From an uncultured delta proteobacterium (lineage in GTDB: Bacteria; Desulfobacterota; Syntrophia; Syntrophales; UBA8958), in assembly GCA_903885795.1 (NCBI GenBank), contig CAISJV010000084.1, positions 1 to 64,000 of the forward strand: a stretch of 64,000 nt of DNA, written 5' to 3'. Below, one piece after another: positions 28,244 to 36,934 of the stretch. The translations under genes and the position numbers were made by a program. Under the pieces are notes generated by a model that was not told the DNA's origin, did not search any database, and was given only the letters and a program-made list of their open reading frames with translations. Positions within the stretch are counted from its first letter, which is position 1. Every line of letters begins with the position of its first letter.

Positions 28244-28368
28244 TTCCGTTTCTGAATCAGAGCACTATCTTCGTTGGCTACGTCATCGGCTCCTCGACGT
28301 ATAAAAAATACGCCTGCGTCGCCTTAAGCCTTGCCGCCGTGATTTCATCTTTGATTTAGAAACGGAAT
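28243..28368. repeat. Palindromic MITE-like element, copy 1
   Basis: This 126-bp element has imperfect terminal inverted repeats (ATTCCGTTTCTGAATC at the left, GATTTAGAAACGGAAT at the right). Its reverse complement matches the element at 53673-53797 along nearly the full length, including internal stretches such as GACGCAGGCGTAT and CGTCGAGGAGCCGATGACG. It has no coding capacity. A non-autonomous mobile element or large REP-type hairpin is the best reading. It separates the Flx/Hdr genes from nfnAB. Confidence 0.82.
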
Positions 28369-28413
28369 AAGGACGGAGGAGGGATGGTCCGTCGATATAA
28401 TATGCAGGCAAGT

Positions 28414-28433
28414 AGGGAGCCCTCAGGCTCCCT
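28414..28433 (+). terminator. Hairpin before nfnA, possible terminator
   Basis: AGGGAGCC-CTCA-GGCTCCCT forms an 8-bp stem with a tetraloop, followed by CTTCGTTTG, a weak T tract. It could end the Flx/Hdr transcript or act as an attenuator in the nfnA leader. Confidence 0.5.
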
Positions 28434-28469
28434 CTTCGTTTGTAAAGACATAGTAAGGAGAGGGACACA

Positions 28470-29306
28470 TTGAGTAGCATCATCAGCAAAACAAACCTGT
28501 CAGACAGCGTTGTCCAGATGGACATTTTAGCGCCGGAGATTGCGAGGAAGCGTAAGGCCGGCCAATTCGTAATCCTCAAGGTTAACGAGCAGGGGGAGCG
28601 AATACCCCTGACCATTGTTGATTCGGATGGGGAGCAGGGAACCATCACCATTATTTTCCAGATTGTCGGCAAGACGACTGCGATGATGGCGGTGATGAAA
28701 GTCGGCGATGAAATCCAGGATGTTCAGGGGCCCCTAGGCAACCCGACGGAAATAGAAAACTTCGGCCATGTCGTCTGTATCGGCGGCGGGGTGGGAGTGG
28801 GCGTCATCTATCCCATTACGAAAGCCCTCAAGGAAGCCGGTAATCGGGTAACCTCCATCATTGGCGCCCGGACCAAGTCCCTGATTATCCTGGAAGAAGA
28901 CATGAAAGCGGCGAGCAACGAACTGATCGTGACCACCGATGACGGCAGCTACGGCGTCCACGGTTTCGTCAGTAATGTATTGCAGAAGGTTATCGACGGC
29001 GGCGAGAAAATCGACCATGTCTATGCCATCGGTCCGGTCCCGATGATGAAGGCCATTGCCAACCTGACCCGTCCTTACGGAATCAAGACGATCGTGAGTC
29101 TTAACGCCATTATGGTGGATGCCACGGGGATGTGCGGGGCCTGCCGGGTTGCCGTGGGCGGGAAGACGAAATTTACCTGTGTGGATGGACCTGAATTCGA
29201 TGGTCACCAGGTTGACTTTGATTTATTGACCAACCGCCTGCGCATGTATTGCGAACAGGAAGGTCAGTCCTATGAACGGCACCGGTGCGGGTGGCAGGGA
29301 AACTGA
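28470..29306 (+). CDS. nfnA: NfnA: small subunit of NADH-dependent ferredoxin:NADP+ oxidoreductase
   Basis: The 278-residue FAD and [2Fe-2S] flavoprotein (also annotated as sulfide dehydrogenase/dihydroorotate-dehydrogenase-like subunit) has KAGQFVILKV and an NAD-binding CIGGGVGVGVIYPI. The Cys ligands of its 2Fe-2S cluster lie in MCGACRVAVGGKTKFTC. With NfnB it forms the bifurcating Nfn complex, which couples NADH and reduced ferredoxin to NADPH. The start is a TTG at 28470 after AAGGAGAGGG. nfnB follows after 6 bases. Confidence 0.92.
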   Translation: MSSIISKTNLSDSVVQMDILAPEIARKRKAGQFVILKVNEQGERIPLTIVDSDGEQGTITIIFQIVGKTTAMMAVMKVGDEIQDVQGPLGNPTEIENFGHVVCIGGGVGVGVIYPITKALKEAGNRVTSIIGARTKSLIILEEDMKAASNELIVTTDDGSYGVHGFVSNVLQKVIDGGEKIDHVYAIGPVPMMKAIANLTRPYGIKTIVSLNAIMVDATGMCGACRVAVGGKTKFTCVDGPEFDGHQVDFDLLTNRLRMYCEQEGQSYERHRCGWQGN

Positions 29307-29312
29307 GGCGAA

Positions 29313-30758
29313 ATGACCATGACTGATACAGAAACCAAGCCTAAGAAGGAAAAAATACCCCGCCAGGCGATGCCGGAGCAGAACCCCGGGGACAGGGTGA
29401 AAAACTTCGACGAAGTGCCTTGCGGTTATCCCCCGGAGACAGCCATGTTGGAAGCGAAGCGCTGTATCCAGTGCAAGAAGCCCGGATGTGTGGAAGGCTG
29501 TCCCGTTGACGTCCGGATACCGGAATTCATCCTCCAGATTGCTGAGGGAGATTTTATTGGGGCCGCCCGGACCCTGAAGGAAACAAATTGCCTCCCCGCC
29601 GTCTGCGGCCGCGTCTGTCCCCAGGAAGATCAATGTGAGAAGACCTGCATCCTGGGCAAGAAAGGTGAGCCCGTGGCCATCGGCCGCCTGGAGAGATTTG
29701 CCGCCGATTACGAAAGAGACCAAGGCGCCGTTAAAATCCCTGCGGTTGCGACCCCCAACGGCAAAAAGGTAGCCGTTATCGGCGCGGGACCCTCGGGGCT
29801 GACCATCGCTGGTGATCTCGTTAAACTCGGTTACGATATTACGGTCTTCGAAGCCCTCCACAAAGCGGGAGGCGTGCTGATATACGGAATTCCCGAATTC
29901 CGTCTCCCCAAGGCCATTGTGGAGGCCGAGGTTGATTATCTCAAGAAACTCGGGGTTAAGGTTATCACCAACGCCGTCATCGGCCGTTTGAAAACGATCG
30001 ATGAACTCTTTGCGGAAGGTTTTGATGCCGTCTATATCGGTGTCGGCGCCGGGGCTCCCGTTTTCATGGATATACCCGGGGAAAATATGAGTGGGATTTA
30101 CTCCGCCAATGAATACCTGACCCGATCGAACCTCATGAAGGCCTACCGGTTTCCTGAATACGACACGCCCATAGTCCGGGGAAAGAATGTCGCCGTCGTC
30201 GGCGGCGGAAACGTGGCCATGGATTCGGTCCGGACTGCCCTGCGCCTGGGGGCGGACAACGCCTATATCATCTACCGGCGCAGTGAGGTGGAGATGCCCG
30301 CCCGGAAGGAAGAGGTCCATCATGCCAAGGAAGAGGGGGTCCAGTTCCTCCTCCTGACAAATCCTGTTGAATATTTGGGTAGCAAGGACGGCTGGGTCAC
30401 CGGGGTCAGGTGCATCCGGATGGAGCTGGGAGAACCGGACGCCTCGGGCCGCCGCAGCCCCGTTCCCATGCCCGGATCGGAGTTTGTCATCGATGTGGAT
30501 ACGGTTGTCGTTGCGGTCGGGACAATGGCTAACCCCATTGTGTCGTCCACGACGCCGGGACTTGAGACGAACAGGAAAGGTTATATCATCACCAAGGGAG
30601 AATCGGGAGAGACAACCCGCCGCGGCGTCTACGCCGGGGGAGACATCGTCACCGGCGCCGCCACCGTCATCCTGGCCATGGGGGCTGGACGCAAGGCCGC
30701 CCAGGCGATCCACCATGCCTTATCCGGATCGCTTCAGGATGATGGCGAAAAAAGATGA
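29313..30758 (+). CDS. nfnB: NfnB: large subunit of NADH-dependent ferredoxin:NADP+ oxidoreductase (GltA-like)
   Basis: The 481-residue protein has the glutamate-synthase-small-subunit fold: N-terminal 4Fe-4S Cys groups (CIQCKKPGCVEGCPV; CGRVCPQEDQCEKTC), an FAD site AVIGAGPSGLTIAGDL and an NADP site [16 protein letters not shown]. It is the bifurcating-FAD subunit partner of NfnA. Its domain order matches the module inserted in HdrA upstream (shared GNVAMDxVRTA and [13 protein letters not shown]), suggesting common ancestry. A standalone NADPH glutamate synthase small subunit is the alternative, but the nfnA neighbour decides. Confidence 0.93.
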   Translation: MTMTDTETKPKKEKIPRQAMPEQNPGDRVKNFDEVPCGYPPETAMLEAKRCIQCKKPGCVEGCPVDVRIPEFILQIAEGDFIGAARTLKETNCLPAVCGRVCPQEDQCEKTCILGKKGEPVAIGRLERFAADYERDQGAVKIPAVATPNGKKVAVIGAGPSGLTIAGDLVKLGYDITVFEALHKAGGVLIYGIPEFRLPKAIVEAEVDYLKKLGVKVITNAVIGRLKTIDELFAEGFDAVYIGVGAGAPVFMDIPGENMSGIYSANEYLTRSNLMKAYRFPEYDTPIVRGKNVAVVGGGNVAMDSVRTALRLGADNAYIIYRRSEVEMPARKEEVHHAKEEGVQFLLLTNPVEYLGSKDGWVTGVRCIRMELGEPDASGRRSPVPMPGSEFVIDVDTVVVAVGTMANPIVSSTTPGLETNRKGYIITKGESGETTRRGVYAGGDIVTGAATVILAMGAGRKAAQAIHHALSGSLQDDGEKR

Positions 30759-31083
30759 CGGAGGTGCCAATATTAACACATGTCTGTCACGCCCGTGCGA
30801 TCCAGCTTGTTGAGAACGGTCTGAAAAGTGTAAAGTATGCTGTCAACACTATGGAAGGCAAGGGTATATTTTGTGTGGTCAAAGTTAGGGGAAAGACAAC
30901 ATAGGGCAATATTGGCGATGTGTTGACTTTTCCTGAACCGGTATTGTATGGGACCCGTAGTTAAGAAATCGAAGAGGCAATGAATGGTGGTCCGAAACGC
31001 CAAATTTCTATGCGTGGCAGGCCTTCTTCAAAGCGGAGGCTGAATTGGCGTCCCCTCCGGGACAATAATGGCTAAGGAAAATC
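30759..31083. other. 325-bp gap before the biosynthetic locus
   Basis: No convincing gene is present. A small hairpin GTCCC-CTCC-GGGAC lies at 31050-31063, about 20 bases before the first ACP start, with a TAAGGAAA ribosome site after it. TTGACT at 30923 has only weak -10 candidates (TATTGT at 30942 is too close). This gap marks the boundary between the redox operon and the biosynthetic locus and probably holds its promoter. Confidence 0.5.
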
Positions 31084-31383
31084 ATGAACCAATTGATTAT
31101 TGAGTTGAAACAAAAAATCATCGAAACCCTGAACCTGCTGGATGTCTCTCCAGCGGATATCGACGAAAACGGACAACTCATCGGTGGCGATCTCGGACTG
31201 GATTCCATCGATGTCCTGGAACTGGTTATGATGCTTGAAAAAGATTACGGCGTAGAAATCGAAAGCAAAGAACTAGGTATCAAGGTCTTTGCCTCTGTTG
31301 CAGCGTTAGCGGATCATGTCTACCATCACCGGACAAAGAGCCATGCCGGTGCCGGGGATTCGACTGCGCCGGAATTCCCGTAA
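31084..31383 (+). CDS. Acyl carrier protein 1
   Basis: A 99-residue ACP with the phosphopantetheine attachment Ser41 in the motif GLDSIDVLELVMMLE, and a non-conserved C-terminal tail after about residue 80. It is the first gene of the biosynthetic locus, 6 bases before the CrtI-like gene. It would carry the growing chain as a thioester. Four distinct ACPs occur in the locus, so each may serve a different ketosynthase or tailoring enzyme. Confidence 0.93.
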   Translation: MNQLIIELKQKIIETLNLLDVSPADIDENGQLIGGDLGLDSIDVLELVMMLEKDYGVEIESKELGIKVFASVAALADHVYHHRTKSHAGAGDSTAPEFP

Positions 31384-31389
31384 AAGGGC

Positions 31390-32850
31390 ATGGCTGGACA
31401 GGTCCTGATTATCGGTTCAGGTATCGGTGGATTGACCGCCGGCATCATCCTGGCGCAGCTTAAGCATCCGGTGACGGTCGTGGAAAGGAACCCGCGACCC
31501 GGAGGGCTGATGCGCAGCTACCGCCGATCCGGCATTGATTGCCCCGTGGGCGTCCACTATCTGGGCGCCCTCGACCGGGGGCAGATACTGCGCCGATTAT
31601 GGGATGCCATCGGCGTCACGCCGCTTATCCCCCTTGAGCGCATGGGCGCTGAAGGTGTCATCGACCGCTATATTTTCGACGATTTTGAATTTAATCTCCC
31701 TTCCGGCATCGATCCTTTTGAAGAAAACCTGAGGAGAACCTTTCCGGAAGAACAGTGCCAGATTACGATGATCATGGCCGATCTGAGGGAGATATCACGA
31801 TCGCTCTCGACGTTTGACTTTTTACTTTCACCAGCCCTGTCCGATCTTTTCCCGGAACGCTTTGCATCCATGGGAGAGCGCCTTTCAAATCTGGGTTGCT
31901 CCATACGGCTGGCATCCCTTCTGGGTGTACCGGCCGGGCTGATCGGGGTTCCTCTGCGGGAATGTCCGGTCTATTATTACTACATTACCCTGGCCTCCTA
32001 TCTCATGTCCTCCTGGCGTTTGGTCGATAGCGGCACGGCCATGGCGGAAGCTTTCGTGTCCCAACTCCAGTCGCTGGGCGGAAATATTGTGGCCGGAGAC
32101 GGCGTTGCGGCGATTCAAGTGGAAGCGGGTCATGTAAAGGGCGCCGTTTTAAGCTCCGGACGCATTCTTCCGGCGGATGTTGTCATTGCCGCCGTTCATC
32201 CGGAGACGGTCCTATCCATGCTCCCCGACGATATGGTCAGACCTTCCTATCGTGAACGTGTAGGCCAACTGGAAAATACCAAGGGGCTTCTTGGTGTGAA
32301 TGCTGTCGTTGCCGCCGACTTGCACCGTCCGCTGCCTTACAATGTATATCGCCTCTACACTGAGGCGGACGGTTCTCTTACCCGGGGGATTTTCCACCAA
32401 CTGCGCGAGAGCGGGCAACCGGGAATGAATCTCCTTTCCATGATTACCACCAGCGATATTGAGGAATGGCGACCATGGGAAAAAACGATGTCGGGAAGGC
32501 GCGGCGAAGACTACAAGGAGGCTAAGGAGAAACGAGCGCATTGGATGATCGAAGAGGCAGCGGAGTTGTTCGGCATTCGGGATATAAATCTCCTGGATGT
32601 CTATTCGCCTCTCACCATCCGGGATGGTGTAAACAGTCCCGGCGGATCGGCGTACGGGATCATGCGCACGACGAAGCAACTTATGAAAGTAGCATCCTTG
32701 AATCGTGTGCCCGTCAAAGGGTTGTTCCTCGCCGGCCAGAATAGGCTGGCTTCGGGGATTATGGGGACTATGCTGGGGTCTTTTCAGGCCGTCCGGCAGA
32801 TGATCGGCCATGAAAAATTCATCAGGGAAGTGGCGGTAAGGCTGATATGA
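31390..32850 (+). CDS. Phytoene-desaturase-like FAD oxidoreductase (CrtI/retinol saturase type)
   Basis: The 486-residue protein has an N-terminal Rossmann FAD motif (LIIGSGIGGLTAGIILAQL), the ERNPRPGGLMRSY stretch, and a C-terminal FLAGQNRLASGIMGTMLGSF typical of the CrtI superfamily. Members desaturate, saturate or isomerise polyene chains. No carotenoid genes (crtB, crtE) are nearby; a role in setting double bonds of the ACP-bound or free chain is inferred. It overlaps the following radical SAM gene by 4 bases. Similar genes appear in gene sets proposed for ladderane lipid synthesis. Confidence 0.87.
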   Translation: MAGQVLIIGSGIGGLTAGIILAQLKHPVTVVERNPRPGGLMRSYRRSGIDCPVGVHYLGALDRGQILRRLWDAIGVTPLIPLERMGAEGVIDRYIFDDFEFNLPSGIDPFEENLRRTFPEEQCQITMIMADLREISRSLSTFDFLLSPALSDLFPERFASMGERLSNLGCSIRLASLLGVPAGLIGVPLRECPVYYYYITLASYLMSSWRLVDSGTAMAEAFVSQLQSLGGNIVAGDGVAAIQVEAGHVKGAVLSSGRILPADVVIAAVHPETVLSMLPDDMVRPSYRERVGQLENTKGLLGVNAVVAADLHRPLPYNVYRLYTEADGSLTRGIFHQLRESGQPGMNLLSMITTSDIEEWRPWEKTMSGRRGEDYKEAKEKRAHWMIEEAAELFGIRDINLLDVYSPLTIRDGVNSPGGSAYGIMRTTKQLMKVASLNRVPVKGLFLAGQNRLASGIMGTMLGSFQAVRQMIGHEKFIREVAVRLI

Positions 32851-34196
32851 AGGTGCTGCTCATCTCGACGAACACCATGAAGGAACCTTATCCGACGTAC
32901 CCCATCGGCCTCGACTATGTCCTGAATGCCATCTCACCTCCCCATCTGGTCCAGTGCGTCGATATGAACGAACTGAATACTGCTGCCGCCCTTGTCGGAG
33001 TTCTTTCCGGCTTCCGTCCCGATGTCGTCGGATTATCCATCCGTAATGTAGATAATGTCGATGGGGCTTGCAGCCAATCGTTGATTGGGGAGATCGCAGG
33101 TGTGATCGAGGTGATCAGGCGGAATTCGGAAGGCGTCATTGTCCTGGGGGGGAGCGGGTTCACGATCCTGCCCCGGGAATTCATGACAGAACTAGATGCC
33201 GATTTTGGCGTGATCGGTGAAGGGGAACGGTTGCCGCTTCTTCTCGATGCCATGGAAAGAGGAGAATCGGGCGCCGGTCTCCCCGGCATCGTAGTCGGGA
33301 AGGGTCCGGCCGTATACCAGGAACCCATCTCAATCCCCTTCGGACGCGGCATTTTTCCACATCATTCCTATACTTCTTTTTACCTTAAAAAGGGGGGCAT
33401 GCTCAATTTGCAGACCAAGCGTGGCTGCCCCTTCGGTTGTATCTATTGTACGTATCCCCTTATCGAGGGCAGGAGGTTCCGCTTTATGCCACCTTCGGAA
33501 GTGGGCCGGACGGCCCGAATGCTTCAGGATGCCGGGGCTAAATACCTTTACATCACGGATTCGACGTTCAACGGCAGCTACGAACATAGCCGGGAAGTAG
33601 CCCTGGCCTTCCAGAAGGCCGGCGTCTCCATTCCCTGGGGGGGGTTTTTTACCCCGACATGCCCGCCGCCTGACTACTACCGGGCGCTGGCCGATGCGGG
33701 GCTCCGGCACGTGGAATTCGGCACGGAAGCCCTCTCCAATTTGGTGCTTGGTCTTTATAATAAGCCTTTTGTGAAGGAGGATGCCTTCTTCGCCCACCGG
33801 TCGGCCCTGGAAGCCGGCCTGCATGTCGCCCACTACCTCATTTTCGGGGGCCCCGGGGAGAATGAAAACACCATCCAGGAAACCATATCCAATTCCTGTC
33901 AATTGGAGAAAACGGTTTTTTTCGTTTATAACGGAGTGAGAATTTACCCGCATACGGCCCTGTATGAACGGGCAGTGCGGGAGGGGCAGCTTGAATCTTC
34001 AGCAAATCTCCTGTATCCGTTATTTTACTGGTCGCCGGTCCTGAACCGGGAGCGTGGGATGGCTTTGATAAACGAACACGCCGCCGGCCGACCGAATTGG
34101 GCAGTCGGCAGCGGTCCGCCGGGGATGTTCAAGGCGCTGTCGCGGCTGCATGACAGAGGGCGCGTGGGACCTCTATGGGAGCATCTGGTACGGTGA
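32847..34196 (+). CDS. B12-binding-type radical SAM enzyme 1
   Basis: The 449-residue protein has an N-terminal cobalamin-binding-like fold (about 1-160: MKVLLISTNT start, VIVLGGSGFTILPREF, DFGVIGEGERLPLL) and a radical SAM barrel with the 4Fe-4S triad C194, C198 and C201 in RGCPFGCIYC. The canonical DxHxxG cobalamin ligand is not evident, so B12 binding is uncertain. Reactions of the family include methylation, cyclisation and ring contraction. It is coupled to the CrtI-like gene upstream (4-base overlap) and the deacetylase downstream. Confidence 0.88.
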   Translation: MKVLLISTNTMKEPYPTYPIGLDYVLNAISPPHLVQCVDMNELNTAAALVGVLSGFRPDVVGLSIRNVDNVDGACSQSLIGEIAGVIEVIRRNSEGVIVLGGSGFTILPREFMTELDADFGVIGEGERLPLLLDAMERGESGAGLPGIVVGKGPAVYQEPISIPFGRGIFPHHSYTSFYLKKGGMLNLQTKRGCPFGCIYCTYPLIEGRRFRFMPPSEVGRTARMLQDAGAKYLYITDSTFNGSYEHSREVALAFQKAGVSIPWGGFFTPTCPPPDYYRALADAGLRHVEFGTEALSNLVLGLYNKPFVKEDAFFAHRSALEAGLHVAHYLIFGGPGENENTIQETISNSCQLEKTVFFVYNGVRIYPHTALYERAVREGQLESSANLLYPLFYWSPVLNRERGMALINEHAAGRPNWAVGSGPPGMFKALSRLHDRGRVGPLWEHLVR

Positions 34197-35029
34197 GCAA
34201 AGACCGCGGTAGGATGTATCCTGTCCCACCGGCAGTGGCGGCCGGTCTTGCGGCGATGATCCTTGCCTTGGCTTTGGCCGTTGTGCGCATCGAATTGGCA
34301 GCCGTGCCCTTATTCATCTTTGTTGTCCTATGTGTGGCCGCGGCGTTTCAACCGGCATACGGTTTTATTTTGCCGGTCGTCAGCCGGGGACACACGGGAA
34401 GATTGGTTGTGTCCCTCACCTTCGATGACGGGCCGGATCCGGCGACGACCCCGGCTCTTTTACAACTGCTGGACAGGCATGGCGTAAAAGGCGCTTTCTT
34501 CGTTACGGGAGAAAGGACTAGCCAATATGGACACCTCATATCGGAGATTGTGGAACGTGGTCATGACATCGGGAGCCACTCGTTCAGCCATGATCCTTTT
34601 TTGATGCTACGCCGGACGGAAAGACTGCTACGGGAGATTGCATCGACGCAAACGCTGCTCCATCGCTTTGGCATCTCTCCCGTGGCGTTCCGGCCGCCCG
34701 TAGGCATTGCCAATTCGAAGCTTCCCCGTGTTCTGCGTAAAGTGGGGCTTTATTGCGTCATTTTCTCCTGCCGGGCCGGGGACTTTGGGAATCGGCGGAT
34801 ACACAGACTTGCCGAAAAAATTCTGAAAAAGGTGAAAGCTGATGATATCATAATGCTTCATGATGTTCTGCCGCGTAGCGTCGGCGGCGTCGAATCATGG
34901 CTTCACGAGGTTGATTTAATCCTGGACGGATTGAAAAATAAAGGTCTGGAAGTGATCCCCCTGTCCGAACTGATTGCCAGACCGGTGATGGTGAAGGTGG
35001 ATAGGCTGAATGGTAAAGGGACTCGTTAA
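34193..35029 (+). CDS. Membrane-anchored NodB-type polysaccharide deacetylase
   Basis: The protein begins with two hydrophobic helices (AVAAGLAAMILALALAVV and PLFIFVVLCVAAAF), then a NodB domain. The metal and catalytic motifs are TFDDGPDPATTP and GSHSFSHDPF (His pair), with FRPPVGIAN and DIIMLHDV later. Family members remove N- or O-acetyl groups from sugars. In this locus a sugar-decorated lipid or an ester cleavage is possible (inference). The start is uncertain: ATG 34175, GTG 34193 (overlapping the upstream stop) or ATG 34214; I use the GTG. Confidence 0.85.
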   Translation: MSKDRGRMYPVPPAVAAGLAAMILALALAVVRIELAAVPLFIFVVLCVAAAFQPAYGFILPVVSRGHTGRLVVSLTFDDGPDPATTPALLQLLDRHGVKGAFFVTGERTSQYGHLISEIVERGHDIGSHSFSHDPFLMLRRTERLLREIASTQTLLHRFGISPVAFRPPVGIANSKLPRVLRKVGLYCVIFSCRAGDFGNRRIHRLAEKILKKVKADDIIMLHDVLPRSVGGVESWLHEVDLILDGLKNKGLEVIPLSELIARPVMVKVDRLNGKGTR

Positions 35030-35108
35030 CTACAAAAAATATTGATATGCTCCTCGATCGATGATAAAAATCAAAGATTAAATAAATCGTTGATGAGTTA
35101 CCGCTTTT

Positions 35109-35495
35109 ATGCAAGAAATATGGCATGAAATGAAGTTTGAAAATTCGCCCGAAGGAAGCATTTTGGCGGAGGCGTGGGTGGGTGCGTCATCGCCGTGGTT
35201 TTCAGGCCACTTTCCGGGGGCGCCGGTTTTGCCCGCCATTGCGATCCTATCCATGGTACGGGATGTCATTTCTCGTCATGAAGCCGAGCAGGGAAGAAAG
35301 ATCAAAGTATCGGCGATTCACAGGGTCAGGTTCAGGGTGCCAGCGAAGCCGGACGATGTGCTGAAGATATCAGCAACTTCATCGAATTGCCCCGGCCAGA
35401 CTTCCTATCAATTCAAGGTGGAAGTAAACGGCCAGACGGCGTGCACGGGCATGATGGCAGTGGAGACATTGCAGGGGGAAAACCAAGAGCCTTAA
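35109..35495 (+). CDS. FabZ/ApeI-like hotdog dehydratase lacking the usual acidic residue
   Basis: The 128-residue hotdog protein has the FabZ motif FSGHFPGAPVLPA, with catalytic His34. In FabZ a Glu follows 14 residues later (GVLIIEALAQ); here the matching stretch reads AIAILSMVRD, with Ser in place of Glu. It therefore keeps the His but not the acid, which suggests an inactive dimer or a mixed active site with another subunit. Expected role: 3-hydroxyacyl-ACP dehydration. It lies 39 bases before the second ACP gene. Confidence 0.85.
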   Translation: MQEIWHEMKFENSPEGSILAEAWVGASSPWFSGHFPGAPVLPAIAILSMVRDVISRHEAEQGRKIKVSAIHRVRFRVPAKPDDVLKISATSSNCPGQTSYQFKVEVNGQTACTGMMAVETLQGENQEP

Positions 35496-35533
35496 GGCGG
35501 CGACTTATTTATTATTGGCGAGGAGGATAGGGA

Positions 35534-35797
35534 ATGTCTGCAAAAGATAAAGAAGCTTTAATCGTTCGTATTGCCGAAATCATTATATTCGAGCTCAAAT
35601 TGGAAGATATAACTCCGGAGTCGTTTGATCCCGATCTCGATCTGATCGATGAATTGGGTGTTGATAGTATGGACCTGGCAACGGTGGTGCTCGTTCTTCA
35701 GGATGAATACGGTATAGCCATCGATGAAGATGACTATCCCAAACTTAGCAGTATCCGCCTGATTGCCGAATATATCAAGCAGAAGCAGGCTGCATGA
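35534..35797 (+). CDS. Acyl carrier protein 2
   Basis: An 87-residue acidic ACP with Ser45 in ELGVDSMDLATVVLVLQ. It has a strong GAGGAGG-like ribosome site. It is placed between the FabZ-like gene and the pair of radical SAM genes, so its acyl load may be the substrate for those radical enzymes (inference from position only). Confidence 0.93.
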   Translation: MSAKDKEALIVRIAEIIIFELKLEDITPESFDPDLDLIDELGVDSMDLATVVLVLQDEYGIAIDEDDYPKLSSIRLIAEYIKQKQAA

Positions 35798-35824
35798 ATG
35801 AAACCCGGAAAGTTTGGCTGATCC

Positions 35825-36931
35825 ATGGATAGTGTGAACACCGCAGCGGAATCCCGCTGTCAGACCGGAACGAAGACCTGGAAGTTCTCCGAACTTCTGG
35901 CCGATCCTGAGGTACGTCGATTATGGGAAAAAGTTCGTAAGTTCTTTTTCCTCCGGGAATCGACGTATGATATGACCACGCGCTGTAATATCCGCTGCGA
36001 TGGCTGCTATTATTATGAGGGACAGAAGCAGTTTGCCGCCCCTAATGAAGATCCGGCCGCCTGGAGACGTTTATTTCAGGAGGAGAAAAAAAGGGGCATC
36101 ACCTATGTGGTTCTGGCGGGTGCCGAACCGTCTTTGGTCCCGGAAATTCTGGAGAGCTGTTATGGAGAAATACCGCTGGGCTGCGTGGCCACGAACGGAT
36201 TGAAGCGGATTCCCGAAACTGTCGGCTATAAGATGCATATCTCCGTTTGGGGAAACGACGAGACCAGTTTTCGCGTGCGAGGGGCGAAGCATTTATTGCG
36301 CAAGCAGATCGATAATTACCAGGGCGATCCCAGGGCTGTCTTCGTATATACGTTTACCCGTGACAACATCGAAGAGGCCTATGAAGTTACGGAGGCGATT
36401 GCCCGGCAAGACTGTCGACTGACCTTCAACATGTTTTCTTCCCCCGTCGGATATACGGGGAATCTCCGTCATGATCCGGCATCCCTCGCACGGACCGGTC
36501 AGGTCATGCTGGATCTAATGTCACGGTACCCGGTCAATGTCCTGTTTTCCCATTACAATGTCGTGGCCCATACCCATGAATACGGTCTCCATGACCTTTA
36601 CGGGTGTACCTACCCGCGAAGGAACCCCTCGGTGGATATCGGTCTGGGAAGGTCATTCCGGCAATACCGGGCAGATCTCTCCTGGGATCGCGAGGTGGCC
36701 TGCTGTGTCCCCGATACGAATTGCGATGATTGCCGCCATTACGCCTCGGGCAGCGCCGTGGTTACGGCCCGCCTGTTCCGTCATGTCACGGACCCCAAAA
36801 CCTTCCGGTCCTGGCTGGACTACGTTGATACCTACCTGGCCGTATGGGTTAAAAATTATGAAAAAAGCGATTCCCTTTGCCGGGAGATGATCAGGCCGCC
36901 CCGGCCCAAAGGGGAGGATGGCAGAGAATAA
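35825..36931 (+). CDS. Radical SAM enzyme 2 (first of a tandem pair)
   Basis: The 368-residue protein carries the radical SAM triad C54, C58, C61 in TTRCNIRCDGCYYYEG. A C-terminal Cys group (ACCVPDTNCDDCRHY) may bind an auxiliary cluster, SPASM/twitch-like. No B12 domain. It is a paralogue of the next gene: shared ISVWG/ISLWG, NYQGDP/NYEGDP and the C-terminal CC...C..C pattern. Substrate unknown; in this context an ACP-bound or free polyene is plausible. It lies 27 bases after the ACP 2 gene. Confidence 0.9.
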   Translation: MDSVNTAAESRCQTGTKTWKFSELLADPEVRRLWEKVRKFFFLRESTYDMTTRCNIRCDGCYYYEGQKQFAAPNEDPAAWRRLFQEEKKRGITYVVLAGAEPSLVPEILESCYGEIPLGCVATNGLKRIPETVGYKMHISVWGNDETSFRVRGAKHLLRKQIDNYQGDPRAVFVYTFTRDNIEEAYEVTEAIARQDCRLTFNMFSSPVGYTGNLRHDPASLARTGQVMLDLMSRYPVNVLFSHYNVVAHTHEYGLHDLYGCTYPRRNPSVDIGLGRSFRQYRADLSWDREVACCVPDTNCDDCRHYASGSAVVTARLFRHVTDPKTFRSWLDYVDTYLAVWVKNYEKSDSLCREMIRPPRPKGEDGRE

Positions 36932-36934
36932 TTT

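Noticed and set aside
29223-30716. Minus-strand open frame of 497 codons opposite nfnB
   Set aside because: Opposite-strand shadow of nfnB, with no recognisable motifs and a composition matching reverse-complemented coding sequence.
30773-31003. Minus-strand frame of 76 codons in the gap before the biosynthetic locus
   Set aside because: No motifs, no ribosome site and no neighbours on that strand.
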